This document shows positions 26,072 to 35,410 of a stretch of DNA of 64,000 nucleotides, in pieces. Positions within the stretch are counted from its first letter, which is position 1; every line of letters begins with the position of its first letter. A program made the translations under genes and the position numbers. The stretch lies in assembly GCA_035495555.1 (NCBI GenBank), contig DATJFQ010000024.1, forward strand, positions 1 to 64,000. The letters run 5' to 3'. A model generated the notes under the pieces. The model saw only the letters and a list, made by a program, of their open reading frames with translations, was not told the origin of the DNA and searched no databases. This DNA comes from DATJFQ01 sp035495555 (GTDB lineage Bacteria > Acidobacteriota > Vicinamibacteria > Vicinamibacterales > 2-12-FULL-66-21).

Positions 26072-26418
26072 GTCGTCCGCGTCTTGCGCGCGTCGAACGC
26101 GCGGGTCACGGCCGCCGAAAAGCGGCCCCAGCGTGACAACTCGGCGCGCAGTTGAGCGCGGCCGTCTTCGGTGAGCGTGTACGAGCGGACGCGCCGGTTC
26201 GTGTCCGATTTCGTCCAGTGCGACGTAATCAGGCGTCGCGCCTCGAGGCGATGCAGCGCCGGATACAGGGACCCTTCCTCCACCAGCAGTTCGTCGCCGG
26301 TCGCCTGTTCAATCCAGCGCGCGATGCCGTAGCCGTGCAGCGGTCCCCAGCTGAGCGCTTTCAGGATGAGTGCGGTCAGCGTGCCCTGCAGGAGATCGAC
26401 GCTCGTCCGGTCGCTCAT
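26068..26418 (-). CDS. PadR-family transcriptional regulator (acidobacterial type)
   Basis: 116 residues matching the acidobacterial PadR type: VDLLQGTLTALILKALSWGP, LHGYGIARWIEQATGD, EEGSLYPALHRLEARRLITS and RRVRSYTLTEDGRAQL. The HGYGIA and GSLYPALHRLE elements are the recognition and wing core. It is divergently oriented to the ADOP gene at 26492 with only 73 bases between start codons, and coupled to the ADOP gene downstream by ATGA overlap. A strong dyad lies 11 bases upstream of its start, so it may control both directions. Confidence 0.94.
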   Translation of the reverse strand: MSDRTSVDLLQGTLTALILKALSWGPLHGYGIARWIEQATGDELLVEEGSLYPALHRLEARRLITSHWTKSDTNRRVRSYTLTEDGRAQLRAELSRWGRFSAAVTRAFDARKTRTT

Positions 26419-26429
26419 AGGCCTGCCAT

Positions 26430-26451
26430 CATATACCTATGATGGTATGTG
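26430..26451. promoter_or_regulatory. Putative PadR operator between divergent genes
   Basis: Near-perfect dyad CATATACC-N6-GGTATGTG (one mismatch over 8-base arms), lying 11 bases upstream of the PadR ATG and 40 bases upstream of the divergent ADOP ATG. AT-rich against its surroundings. The place fits simultaneous control of both genes. Confidence 0.5.
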
Positions 26452-26491
26452 TCAAGTGCCTTCCGGCCCGTCTCGTCGTAGACTTTTCCGC

Positions 26492-28984
26492 ATGAGGACA
26501 CTCGGACGCGAGCTCAGATTCGCCGTGCGCGCGCTGCGCAAGCAGCCGGCGTTCTCGGCCATCGTCGTGCTGACGCTCGGCCTCGGTATCGGCGCGAATA
26601 CCGCCATCTTTTCGCTCCTCGATCAGGTGCTCCTGCGCCGCCTTCCCGTGCAGGACCCGCAGCAGCTCGTCCTCCTCGACGGCCCCGGCCCGTTCCAGGG
26701 CCGCACGATGAACGCGCAGACCTTCTCGTACCCGATGTATCGCGACTTCCGCGATCGGACCAAAGTGTTCTCCGGCGTCCTCGGCCGCATGGCCACACCG
26801 GTGACGCTCACGTTCAACGGCCAGGCCGAACGGGTGAACGCCGAGCTCGTCACCGGCAACTTCTTCGACGTGCTCGGCGTCCGGCCGGCGCTCGGCCGCG
26901 TGCTCAACGCGTCGGACGACGGCGCGCCTGGCGCGAATCCCGTGGTCGTCCTGAGCTACGGATACTGGACGCGCCGGTTTGGCGGGGACCCCACGGTTCT
27001 CGACCAGACGCTGTCGATCAACGGCCACCCGATGACCATCGTTGGCGTCTCGGCTCGCGGGTTCGAAGGCGTCCAGGTCGGCTCGCCCCCCGATGTAATG
27101 GTGCCGGTGTCGATGAAAGCGCAGATGACGCCGACGTGGGACGACCTCTCGGATCGCCGAAGCCGATGGCTCACCGTGATGGCGAGGCTGGCGCCCGGCG
27201 TGACGCGCGAGCGCGCAGCGGCGCAGATGAACGTCGTCTACCGCCAGATTCTGGAGGAGGAAGTCGCCACGCTGCCGAAGACGACCTCCCAGTCCTTCCG
27301 GCAACGATTCGTCGCCAAGCACCTCGACGTGCTGCCCGGCGCGCGCGGGCTGTCGGATCTGCGAAGCGAGTTCAATACGCCGCTCATCGTGCTCATGTGC
27401 ATGGTCGGGGTCGTCCTGCTCATCGCCTGCGCGAACATCGCCAACCTGCTGCTCGCGCGCGCCGCATCCCGGCAGCGCGAGGTCTCCATTCGTCTGGCGC
27501 TCGGCGCCGGACGGCGCCGCATCGTGATGCAGCAACTGTCGGAAAGCCTCGTGCTGGCGCTGACTGGGGCCGGCGCGGGATTGCTGTTTGCGACGTGGAC
27601 CGGATCGGCCCTGCTGGCCGCGCTGCCTGGTGACGGCGCCTCCCGCGGGCTGCATGCAGGCCCGGATGCGCGCGTCGTCCTCTTCGCGTTCGCCCTCGCC
27701 GTGATCACGGCGCTCGTGTTCAGCGTCATGCCGTCCCTGCACGCGACACGGACACCTGTCAGCGGCGCGTTGAAAGAGGAGGCGGGGAACGTGGCGGGCG
27801 GCAGCCGGCAAGCGCGCGTGCGCGGCGCCCTCGTCGTCGCGCAGGTCGCGCTTTCGATGGTGCTGCTCTCGGGCGCGGCGCTGTTTGCGCGGAGCCTGTT
27901 CAATCTGAAATCCGTCGATCCGGGGTTCACGATCGACCACCTCGTCACCTTTTCGATCGACCCGTCGCTGAGCGGATACGACACTCCGCGCAGCCGTACG
28001 CTCTTTCAGCGGTTGCAGGCGGAGCTGGCGTCGCTCCCAGGCGTGCGTTCGGTGTCGATGGCAGAACTCGGCCCGCTGACCGGCAACAACTGGAGCATGA
28101 CCGTCAAGGTCGATGGATACGCAGCCAAGGAGAACGAAGACCTCAACCCGAACGTCGACGGCATCGGCGCCGGGTACTTCTCCACGATGGGCGTCCCGCT
28201 CGTCGCTGGCCGGGAATTCACCGCCGCGGACGATGCCGGCTCGCCGCACGTGGCGGTCGTCAACGAAACCATGGCGCACTACTTCTTCGGCAGCTCGAAC
28301 CCGATCGGCCGCCGCATCTGGTTTGGCCGCGATCGCAACATCGACATCCAGATCGTGGGCGTCGTAAAGGACACACGGTCGCTGAGCCTGAAGAACGACG
28401 CTGTGCGGTTCGTCTACATCCCGTACACTCAGGATCCGAATCTCGGTCCGCTGACTTTCTACGTGCGCGCGGCCGCTGGTCCCGCGACTCCCGCGGCAGC
28501 GGTGCGCGACGCCGTGCATCGCATCGATCCGTCGCTGCCGATGTACGACATGAAGACGATGACGGCGCAGGTCGACGATTCGCTGTTCGTCGATCGAATG
28601 GTGGCAGCGTTGTCCGTCGCGTTCGGCGCCCTGGCGACGCTGCTCGCGGCGCTCGGGCTTTACGGTGTGATCTCTTACGCGGTCGCGCGGCGGACGCGTG
28701 AGATTGGCATCCGCATGGCGCTTGGCGCCGAGCGGACCCGCGTCCTATGGCTGGTGCTGCGCGAGGCCGCAGTCCTGGCGGGCATCGGCATCGTCGCGGG
28801 GCTTGGTGCCGCGATGCTGCTGGTCCGCTACGTTCAGGCGCAGCTTTACGGCCTTTCGGCCACGGACCCGCGGACGCTCGTCGCGGCTGCCGCCGTTCTG
28901 GGGGTCATCGCACTCCTGGCCGGCTACGTCCCCGCGCGGCGCGCGACGGCGATCGATCCGATGCTGGCGCTCAGGACGGAGTGA
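26492..28984 (+). CDS. ADOP-family permease, divergent from a PadR-ADOP pair
   Basis: About 830 residues beginning MRTLGRELRFAVRALRKQPAF, with LGLGIGANTAIFSLLDQVLL as first helix and no prefix domain. The first FtsX core contains ANIANLLLARAASRQREVSI, the second VARRTREIGIRMALGAERTR, and the end is DPMLALRTE. The start at 26492 was chosen because it opens directly into the family N-terminus; longer frames cross the divergent regulator gene. The gene shares its 73-base upstream region with padR. A VPS10-like secreted protein follows after 20 bases and could be co-transcribed. Confidence 0.9.
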   Translation: MRTLGRELRFAVRALRKQPAFSAIVVLTLGLGIGANTAIFSLLDQVLLRRLPVQDPQQLVLLDGPGPFQGRTMNAQTFSYPMYRDFRDRTKVFSGVLGRMATPVTLTFNGQAERVNAELVTGNFFDVLGVRPALGRVLNASDDGAPGANPVVVLSYGYWTRRFGGDPTVLDQTLSINGHPMTIVGVSARGFEGVQVGSPPDVMVPVSMKAQMTPTWDDLSDRRSRWLTVMARLAPGVTRERAAAQMNVVYRQILEEEVATLPKTTSQSFRQRFVAKHLDVLPGARGLSDLRSEFNTPLIVLMCMVGVVLLIACANIANLLLARAASRQREVSIRLALGAGRRRIVMQQLSESLVLALTGAGAGLLFATWTGSALLAALPGDGASRGLHAGPDARVVLFAFALAVITALVFSVMPSLHATRTPVSGALKEEAGNVAGGSRQARVRGALVVAQVALSMVLLSGAALFARSLFNLKSVDPGFTIDHLVTFSIDPSLSGYDTPRSRTLFQRLQAELASLPGVRSVSMAELGPLTGNNWSMTVKVDGYAAKENEDLNPNVDGIGAGYFSTMGVPLVAGREFTAADDAGSPHVAVVNETMAHYFFGSSNPIGRRIWFGRDRNIDIQIVGVVKDTRSLSLKNDAVRFVYIPYTQDPNLGPLTFYVRAAAGPATPAAAVRDAVHRIDPSLPMYDMKTMTAQVDDSLFVDRMVAALSVAFGALATLLAALGLYGVISYAVARRTREIGIRMALGAERTRVLWLVLREAAVLAGIGIVAGLGAAMLLVRYVQAQLYGLSATDPRTLVAAAAVLGVIALLAGYVPARRATAIDPMLALRTE

Positions 28985-29004
28985 CCGACCCGCCGGCGAA
29001 TAGA

Positions 29005-31704
29005 ATGAGGAACATGCCTCATCGCACAGGCCTGATCCTCTTTCTTCTTCTCCTCACCGCGCCACTCGGCGCCCAGCGTCCTGCGAAGCCGGCGGCAAAA
29101 TCGCCCGCCCCCGATGCCGCGCCACAGGTGGGCGTCAGCATCACGGAGCCGATGCTGAAGGGCGTCGCGGCCCGCGCCATCGGACCGGCAATCATGGGCG
29201 GTCGCATATCAGACATCGCGTACGACCCGTCTGATCCCTGGACGTTCTATGTGGCCACGGCGCACGGCGGCCTCATGAAAACGACGGACAACGGCGGTTC
29301 GTTCACGGCGCTCACCGAAAAGGACGCGATCGTGTCGACCGGTGCCGTGGCCGTCGCGCCGTCGAACCCGAAGATCGTCTGGTTGGGAACGGGCGAGGCG
29401 AACGATCGGAACAGCGCCGGCTTTGGAAACGGCGTCTACCGATCCACCGACGGCGGCTCGACGTGGACGCACGCGGGGCTCGACAAGTCTCGAACGGTCG
29501 CCCGCATCGCGGTCCATCCCACAAACCCGGATATCGCCTATGCGGCAGTGCCAGGCGACCTCTGGACGCCAACTCCCGATCGCGGTCTCTATAAGACGAC
29601 GGACGGAGGCAAGACATGGAAGGCCGTCCTGCAGGCGGAGGACCAGAAAGACAAGGTCGGCGCCGGCGACGTCATCGTGGATCCGTCGAATCCGGAAATC
29701 GTTTTCGCCGCGCTGTACGCGCGGCGGCGGACGCCGTGGTCGTTCGCCGCGGGGCCGGAAGCCAGCAACGGCAAGGATCTCGGGGGCATATTCCGCAGCA
29801 CTGACGGCGGCGCTACGTGGAAGAAGCTCTCGAACGGCTTGCCGCCAGCGGCGGGACGCATCGGTCTGACGGTCTATCCCAGAAATCCGAAGATCGTCTA
29901 CGCCGTCGTGCAGAGTTTTGCCGGTGGCACGTCGAACATCGACGACGTAACCAGCAAGAGCGGCGGCGTGTTCCGCAGCGACGACGGCGGGGACACGTGG
30001 GTCCGGCGCAGCAACCTCGACCCGCGGCCGTTCTACTTCAGCCAGATTCGCGTCGACCCCCAGGACGATCAGAAGGTCTACGTGCTCGGCTTCATGCTCC
30101 ACGTGTCCGAAGATGGGGGGAAGACCTGGCGTGAAGACCGGTTCAAGAACGTCCACTCCGACTGCCACGCGCTCGCCATCGATCCGCGCACGCCCGGACG
30201 GCTGCTCCTGGGCACCGATGGCGGCGTGTATCAGTCTTACGATCGCGGCGCGCAGTGGGCGCACGTGAACACGGTCGCCATCGGCGAGTTCTACCGGATC
30301 GCCGTCGACGACAGCACGCCGTATCGGATCTGCGGCGGCCTGCAGGACAACGCGAACTGGGTCGGCCCGAGCGCCACGCGCACGAAGGACGGCATCGTCA
30401 ACGACGACTGGACGAACATCGAAGGCGGCGATGGCATCTACTGCTTCTTCGACGCAACCGACCACAACGTTGTCTACGCGGAGTCGCAGTCGGGCACCGC
30501 GTATCGCCTGAACCTGGAGAGCGGCGCGACGAAGGAGTTCATGCCGCAGCCTGCCGAAGGTCAGGCGGCGTTCCGCTTCCACTGGAGCTCGCCGTTCATC
30601 CGCAGCGTGCACGATCCGAAGCGCTTTTATCTTGCCGGCAACCGCGTGTTCATGTTCAGGGAACGCGGCGACGAATGGCAGGCGATCAGCCCCGACCTGT
30701 CGACGAACAATCCCGAGCGCACCACGGCGACCGGCAGCGGTGCCGAAACGTACGGCGTCGTGTTCACGCTGGCGGAGTCGCCGCTGAAAGACGGAATGCT
30801 ATGGGCCGGAACCGACGACGGCAAGTTGTGGGTGACGGAGGACAACGGCGCGCACTGGAGCGATCTCACGTCAACGCTTCCAGGCGACGCGAAAGGACAA
30901 TGGATCGCGCGGGTCGAGGCCGGGCATGCCGATGCGAACGTCGCATATCTGGTCGTCAGCAGCTATCAATCCGGCAATTATGCGCCGCTGGTGTACCGCA
31001 CCGGGGACAAGGGACGCACGTGGCAGAGCATCGCCGCGAATCTCTCGAAGGACTGGCCGGCACGCGTCGTCCGCGAGGATCCGTCGAACCCGAGTCTCCT
31101 CTTTGCCGGGACCGAGACGGGACTGTTCGTCAGCTTCGATCGCGGCGGGTCGTGGCAGCCGCTCGGGGCTCTGCCGACGGTGCCCGTCGACGACATCCTC
31201 GTCAATCCGCGCACGCACGATCTCGTCATCGCGACGCACGGGCGCAGCCTGTACATCATCGACAACATCTCGGCGTTGGAGCAGTTGACGGCCGAGAACG
31301 CGGCGACGCCTGCGCACCTGTTTCCGATCGCGCCCGCCGTCGCCTTCGAGCCGTTGCCGGGGTGGGTCGATTCGAATGGTTCGACGGGCATTTACCGCGG
31401 CGCAAACCCGCCGGTGGCGGCGTCCATCGACGTCTACGTCCACGCGTTCACAGGCGATTCGATCTCGATCGCTGTCAAAGGGCCTGACGGGAAGCCCGTC
31501 GCCAATCTGTCCGCGCCCGGGACACCGGGTTTCAACCGCATCACGTGGGACCTGTACCCGTCGTCGGAACTTCTGACCGCGTATGGTGGCGAGGGGCGGA
31601 AGTTCGTCAAGCCTGGTGAGTACGAGGTGACGATGACGTACGGCGAGACGACCGAGACACAGAAGGTGACCGTCTCCGCGCTGCCAGATATCGAGACGCG
31701 ATAA
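29005..31704 (+). CDS. Secreted VPS10/BNR-type beta-propeller protein
   Basis: About 899 residues. A signal peptide (LILFLLLLTAPLGAQ) is followed by a short Pro/Ala linker and a long propeller domain. At least five Asp-box (BNR) motifs of the SxDxGxTW type are visible: STDGGSTW, TTDGGKTW, STDGGATW, SDDGGDTW and SEDGGKTW. This is the sortilin/VPS10-like glycosyl-hydrolase-annotated group common in Acidobacteriota and Bacteroidota. The last about 100 residues (GFNRITWDLYP, KPGEYEVTMTYG) form a FlgD-like Ig fold. No glycosidase active site can be pointed to. An in-frame ATG at 29014 is an alternative start. The gene ends 5 bases before a large palindromic repeat. Confidence 0.85.
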   Translation: MRNMPHRTGLILFLLLLTAPLGAQRPAKPAAKSPAPDAAPQVGVSITEPMLKGVAARAIGPAIMGGRISDIAYDPSDPWTFYVATAHGGLMKTTDNGGSFTALTEKDAIVSTGAVAVAPSNPKIVWLGTGEANDRNSAGFGNGVYRSTDGGSTWTHAGLDKSRTVARIAVHPTNPDIAYAAVPGDLWTPTPDRGLYKTTDGGKTWKAVLQAEDQKDKVGAGDVIVDPSNPEIVFAALYARRRTPWSFAAGPEASNGKDLGGIFRSTDGGATWKKLSNGLPPAAGRIGLTVYPRNPKIVYAVVQSFAGGTSNIDDVTSKSGGVFRSDDGGDTWVRRSNLDPRPFYFSQIRVDPQDDQKVYVLGFMLHVSEDGGKTWREDRFKNVHSDCHALAIDPRTPGRLLLGTDGGVYQSYDRGAQWAHVNTVAIGEFYRIAVDDSTPYRICGGLQDNANWVGPSATRTKDGIVNDDWTNIEGGDGIYCFFDATDHNVVYAESQSGTAYRLNLESGATKEFMPQPAEGQAAFRFHWSSPFIRSVHDPKRFYLAGNRVFMFRERGDEWQAISPDLSTNNPERTTATGSGAETYGVVFTLAESPLKDGMLWAGTDDGKLWVTEDNGAHWSDLTSTLPGDAKGQWIARVEAGHADANVAYLVVSSYQSGNYAPLVYRTGDKGRTWQSIAANLSKDWPARVVREDPSNPSLLFAGTETGLFVSFDRGGSWQPLGALPTVPVDDILVNPRTHDLVIATHGRSLYIIDNISALEQLTAENAATPAHLFPIAPAVAFEPLPGWVDSNGSTGIYRGANPPVAASIDVYVHAFTGDSISIAVKGPDGKPVANLSAPGTPGFNRITWDLYPSSELLTAYGGEGRKFVKPGEYEVTMTYGETTETQKVTVSALPDIETR

Positions 31705-31709
31705 AGAGC

Positions 31710-31833
31710 AAAAAAAGGGGACAACCGCCATTTTTCGACAAAAATGGGGACAGCCAGCTATTGTCCTCTCGAGTCCCAAGTTGTCTGGCTGTCCCCATTT
31801 TTCGCAAATAATGGCGGTTGTCCCCTTTTTTTT
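31710..31833. repeat. Dispersed double-arm palindrome, copy A
   Basis: A 124-base inverted repeat with arms of about 47 bases. Reading inwards, each arm holds AAAAAGGGGACAACCGCCAT and then AAATGGGGACAGCCAG; about 27 unpaired bases form the loop. It starts 5 bases after the stop of the VPS10-like gene. The poly-A left end and poly-T right end would let the transcript end as a strong bidirectional intrinsic terminator. Copy B lies at 48217-48320. Confidence 0.85.
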
Positions 31834-31881
31834 GGCTATGACGCTGAAACGGTGATTCGGCGTACGAAACCGTAGTCTGGC

Positions 31882-31947
31882 GCGCACCCGCACACCTGTG
31901 TGCGCACCCGCAAGCTCTTTGTGCGCACCAGATGAGGTGCACACCTC
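31882..31947 (+). promoter_or_regulatory. Direct repeats plus dyad upstream of the HAF-repeat gene
   Basis: GCGCACC occurs three times (31882, 31902, 31923), spaced 20 and 21 bases, about two helical turns, the first two extended to GCGCACCCGCA. A dyad GAGGTG-N2-CACCTC follows at 31934-31947, 45 bases before the ATG at 31993. The arrangement looks like cooperative binding sites of a regulator; no regulator is identified. Confidence 0.35.
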
Positions 31948-31992
31948 TGCAGGGCATTGCCGTTGCTCGATCTGCTCCGGAGGTCAACGACA

Positions 31993-33372
31993 ATGCGTCG
32001 CTTGCTGTTTACGGGCGCGGTGTGCGCGGTGCTGCTGTGCCCCGCCAGTCGATCGGTCCTGGCGGAGGGGCCCGGCTACACCATCACCAATCTGGGGACG
32101 TTTTCAGGAGTCGTCCCGTTCATCACCGGCATCAACGCCAGCGGTGCCGTCTCGGGATGGGTCCATACCGGCCTCGGCGATCGCGCGCTGCGCTATACCG
32201 ATTCGGGCGGCTGGGCGCTCATCCCGGGCCTCGAATCAATCACGAGTTACGCATTCGGCATCAACGATCACGGCGACGTGGTCGGGACCGCTCTGCTTGC
32301 AAACGGCGACATACGGGCGTTCCGCTACACCGATGGCGGCAGCGTTGAATTCGTCGCGCCGTTGGACGGCGGCAGGTCTACCCAGGGTTATGGGATCAGC
32401 AACACCGGCGAGATGACCGGTTACGGCGACAAGTCGAATTTCACAACAGTTGCGTTCCGCCAGATGCCAGGCCTGCTCGCGCAGCCGATCGACGCATTCG
32501 GCAGCTCCTACTCAGCCGGGTGCGGCATCAACGACAGCGGCCAGGTCGCCGGGAGCTTCATGACGCCCGACAATCTGCTGCACGGATTCCGCGCGAACGT
32601 CGATGGTACGGTCGCGGAGATTTCGGGATTGAACGGGCCTGAGAGCCAGAACTTCCCATGCGCGATCGACGGCGACGGTAATGTCACGGGGCAGGCCGAA
32701 ACGGCCACTGGCGCCCTCCACGCCTTCCTGTTCAGCAGCGTCAATCCGCTGGACCTGGACTCGTTCGGATCCACCGGCAGCGCCGGCATTGCGATCTCGA
32801 ACGGCGTGGTGGTCGGCACCTACACGCTCCCGGACAACGTGTCGACGCATGCGTTCAGGTACGATCGGACGACCGGCACGGTCGATCTGAATACACTGCT
32901 GCCTTCCGCGAGCGGCTGGGTGCTGACCGACGGCGGGGCGGTGAACGCCAAGGGCGTGATGGCCGGGCAAGGAACGCTGAATGGAGCGTCAGCCGCGTGG
33001 AAATTGTCACCGCCTTCGGATACGACGCCCCCCACGATCGCTGCGCTGTCGGTGTCGCCGTCAGCGTTGAAGCCGGATCACAAGATGACGCCGGTCGTCG
33101 TCTCCGTCTCCGCGACAGACGACGTGGACCCGCATCCGTCCTGTTCCATTACCGCGATCGACGCGACCGACGGGGATCCGGGCGACGCCGCCATCACGGG
33201 TCCGCTCACCGCGTCTGTGCTGTCGGCGAAGGATGCCCGCGGGAACACCCGCGTCTACACGCTCACGGTGACGTGCAGCGACGCGTCACGGAATGCGTCG
33301 ACGGGAACGGTAACGGTGCAGGTGGCGGGCAACGGTGCGTCGAAGGCCCTGACCAGGATCAAGGGAGACTGA
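31993..33372 (+). CDS. Secreted HAF-repeat protein with C-terminal Ig-like domain
   Basis: About 459 residues. A signal peptide (LLFTGAVCAVLLCPASRSVLA) precedes a series of about 50-residue repeats of the HAF type, visible as AFGINDHGDVVGTA, GCGINDSGQVAGSF and AIDGDGNVTGQAE, each with an AFRYTD, HGFRAN or HAFLF strand. These are extracellular repeats of unknown function found in Acidobacteriota and Proteobacteria. From about residue 345 the protein changes to an Ig/cadherin-like domain (DTTPPTIAALSVSPSALKP) ending in a Thr/Val-rich strand and a short basic tail. It is convergent with speA, 21 bases between stops. Likely a surface or secreted binding protein. Confidence 0.8.
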   Translation: MRRLLFTGAVCAVLLCPASRSVLAEGPGYTITNLGTFSGVVPFITGINASGAVSGWVHTGLGDRALRYTDSGGWALIPGLESITSYAFGINDHGDVVGTALLANGDIRAFRYTDGGSVEFVAPLDGGRSTQGYGISNTGEMTGYGDKSNFTTVAFRQMPGLLAQPIDAFGSSYSAGCGINDSGQVAGSFMTPDNLLHGFRANVDGTVAEISGLNGPESQNFPCAIDGDGNVTGQAETATGALHAFLFSSVNPLDLDSFGSTGSAGIAISNGVVVGTYTLPDNVSTHAFRYDRTTGTVDLNTLLPSASGWVLTDGGAVNAKGVMAGQGTLNGASAAWKLSPPSDTTPPTIAALSVSPSALKPDHKMTPVVVSVSATDDVDPHPSCSITAIDATDGDPGDAAITGPLTASVLSAKDARGNTRVYTLTVTCSDASRNASTGTVTVQVAGNGASKALTRIKGD

Positions 33373-33393
33373 CCGGGCGCGGCGAGAACGCCT

Positions 33394-35352
33394 TCAGGAA
33401 CGCTCCCGCGGCTCTTCGAGGTACGTGTACCCGTGCAGGCCGTCTTCGTAGAACTCGAGGAGACGGCCTGACTCTTCGAACGTCATGCGGCCCTCTCGAA
33501 CGGCCAGCTCCACGTCCTGGCGCAACTTGCGCACCAGCGTCTCGGCATCGAACTCCACGTAGTCGAGCACCTCGCGGACCGTGTCCCCTTTGATGACCGC
33601 GTCGAGGACGACGCTCCCCGCGTCGTCCAGGCTGACGTGAACGGCGTGCGTATCGCCGAACAGGTTGTGGAGATCCCCCAGAATTTCCTGGTAAGCGCCG
33701 ACGAGGAACACGCCGAGGTAGTACGGCTCGCCGTTGACGGTGTGCAGCGGCAGCGTCCGCTTGACGTCGCGGCGATCGATGAACGAGTCGATCTTCCCGT
33801 CCGAGTCGCAGGTGATGTCGCCGAGCACCGCATGATGGCTGGGCGGCTGATTCAGGAAGTGAATCGGCATCACCGGGAACAGCTGCTTGATCGCCCAGCT
33901 GTCGGGAATCGACTGGAACAGCGAAAAATTGCAGAAATACGTGTCGGCCATCGCGTCGTCGAGGCCCTGCAGGTCCTCGGGGACGTCTTCCATCTGCGCG
34001 ACGATCTTCTTGAGCTTGGCGAGAATCGCCCAATAGAGGTTCTCGGCCTGGCAGCGCTGGTCGAGCGGCAGATACCCGCCCGTAAACAGATTCAGCGCCA
34101 TGTCGAGCGCCTGCTGGGCGTCGTGGTAGCTCTCGAGCGCGTTGCGGACCGACAGGTGTTGATACGTCTCGAGGAGGTCGATGACGGGCTGCTCCGCCTC
34201 GTCCGGCGAAATCGAATCGGGGATCTTTTCCTCGCCGAACGCCGACACCCCCAGCACGTTGAAGATGAGAACGCTGTGGTAGGCGACGATGGCGCGCCCG
34301 CTCTCGGACACGATCGTCGGGTGCTTCACGCCCGCATCGTCGCAGACGGTCTGAATGTGGTAGACGACGTCGTTCGCGTATTCCTCGAGGGTGTAATTCA
34401 CGCTCGACTCGAAGTTGGTCTGGGAGCCGTCGTAATCGACGCCGAGGCCGCCACCGACGTCGAGGTACTCGAGACCGGCGCCGGCTTTGACCAGTTCCGC
34501 GTAGATCCGCGCGGCTTCGTTCAACGCGCCCTTGACGATGCGGATGTTCGGGATCTGGCTGCCGAGATGAAAGTGCAGGAGCTTGAAGCAGTCCTGCATG
34601 TCGCGCGCCTTCAGCTCGGTCAGGCCGCGCAGCACTTCGGCAACCGTGAGGCCGAATTTGGAGCGGTAGCCGCCTGACCCCTGCCAGCGCCCACCGCCGC
34701 GCGACGCCAGCTTGACGCGCATGCCGATCTGCGGCCTGACGCCGACCTTCTCCGCATACTTCAGGATGAGGCCCAGCTCCGTGTACTTCTCGACGACGGG
34801 GATGATGTTGCGCCCGATCTTCTGGGCGAGCATCGCCGCTTCGATGTACTCGGCGTCTTTGAAGCCGTTGCAGATGATGGGCGTGTCGTTGGTCGCCTGC
34901 GCCATCACGGCCAGCAGTTCGGGTTTCGAACCGGCCTCGAGGCCGAAGCCGTATTCCCGGCCGAAGTCGTGGACCTCTTCGACGACCTGCCGCTGCTGGT
35001 TCACCTTGATTGGATAGACGCAGATGTAGCGCCCGTCGTAGTTGTGCTGATTGATCGCGGTCTGAAAGGCGTTGTGGATGTCGCCGATGCGATGGCGCAG
35101 GATATCGGTGAAGCGAATCAGCACCGGGAGCCCGATGCCGCGGAGCATCAAGTGGTCCGTGAGCTGCTTCAGATCGATGCTGCGCGACGGATCCTTCGTC
35201 GGGTGGACGAGGACGTGGCCGTCTCTCGAAATCGAGAAGTACCCTTTTCCCCACCGATCGACTTCGTACAGTTCAGTCGCGTCGCTGACGGTGAAGATCT
35301 CTCCCGCCTGCCACGTGCGGTTCCTCGTTGTGGGGGTGCTCACTCGGTTCAT
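33394..35352 (-). CDS. speA: Biosynthetic arginine decarboxylase SpeA
   Basis: Decarboxylates arginine to agmatine, the first step of one putrescine route, with pyridoxal phosphate. The 652-residue length matches SpeA (about 650). The fold III barrel begins with RYICVYPIKVNQQRQVVEE, whose Lys (about 115) holds the cofactor. LHFHLGSQIPNI, YLDVGGGLGVDYDGS and SESGRAIVAYHS follow as in the family, then the C-terminal domain (PVDQ-type substrate loops YFCNFSLFQSIPDSW, LPLHTVNGEPYYLGVF). I chose the ATG at 35352; a GTG three codons earlier is open. It is the second leftward gene after the GH36 gene, 58 bases downstream of it. Confidence 0.95.
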   Translation of the reverse strand: MNRVSTPTTRNRTWQAGEIFTVSDATELYEVDRWGKGYFSISRDGHVLVHPTKDPSRSIDLKQLTDHLMLRGIGLPVLIRFTDILRHRIGDIHNAFQTAINQHNYDGRYICVYPIKVNQQRQVVEEVHDFGREYGFGLEAGSKPELLAVMAQATNDTPIICNGFKDAEYIEAAMLAQKIGRNIIPVVEKYTELGLILKYAEKVGVRPQIGMRVKLASRGGGRWQGSGGYRSKFGLTVAEVLRGLTELKARDMQDCFKLLHFHLGSQIPNIRIVKGALNEAARIYAELVKAGAGLEYLDVGGGLGVDYDGSQTNFESSVNYTLEEYANDVVYHIQTVCDDAGVKHPTIVSESGRAIVAYHSVLIFNVLGVSAFGEEKIPDSISPDEAEQPVIDLLETYQHLSVRNALESYHDAQQALDMALNLFTGGYLPLDQRCQAENLYWAILAKLKKIVAQMEDVPEDLQGLDDAMADTYFCNFSLFQSIPDSWAIKQLFPVMPIHFLNQPPSHHAVLGDITCDSDGKIDSFIDRRDVKRTLPLHTVNGEPYYLGVFLVGAYQEILGDLHNLFGDTHAVHVSLDDAGSVVLDAVIKGDTVREVLDYVEFDAETLVRKLRQDVELAVREGRMTFEESGRLLEFYEDGLHGYTYLEEPRERS

Positions 35353-35410
35353 GATACACACGTTTTCCGGGAGCGTACCCCCCGAACGCGAGGAGAAATT
35401 CGCGGGACGG

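Noticed and set aside
26429..28519. Open frame of nearly 700 codons antisense to an ADOP gene
   Set aside because: Shadow of the permease codon bias; composition is Arg/His/Ala-rich and no start or motif supports it.
33359..35254. Long open frame overlapping speA in another frame of the same strand
   Set aside because: The speA frame matches the family from end to end; the other is Arg/Gly/Ala-rich shadow sequence.
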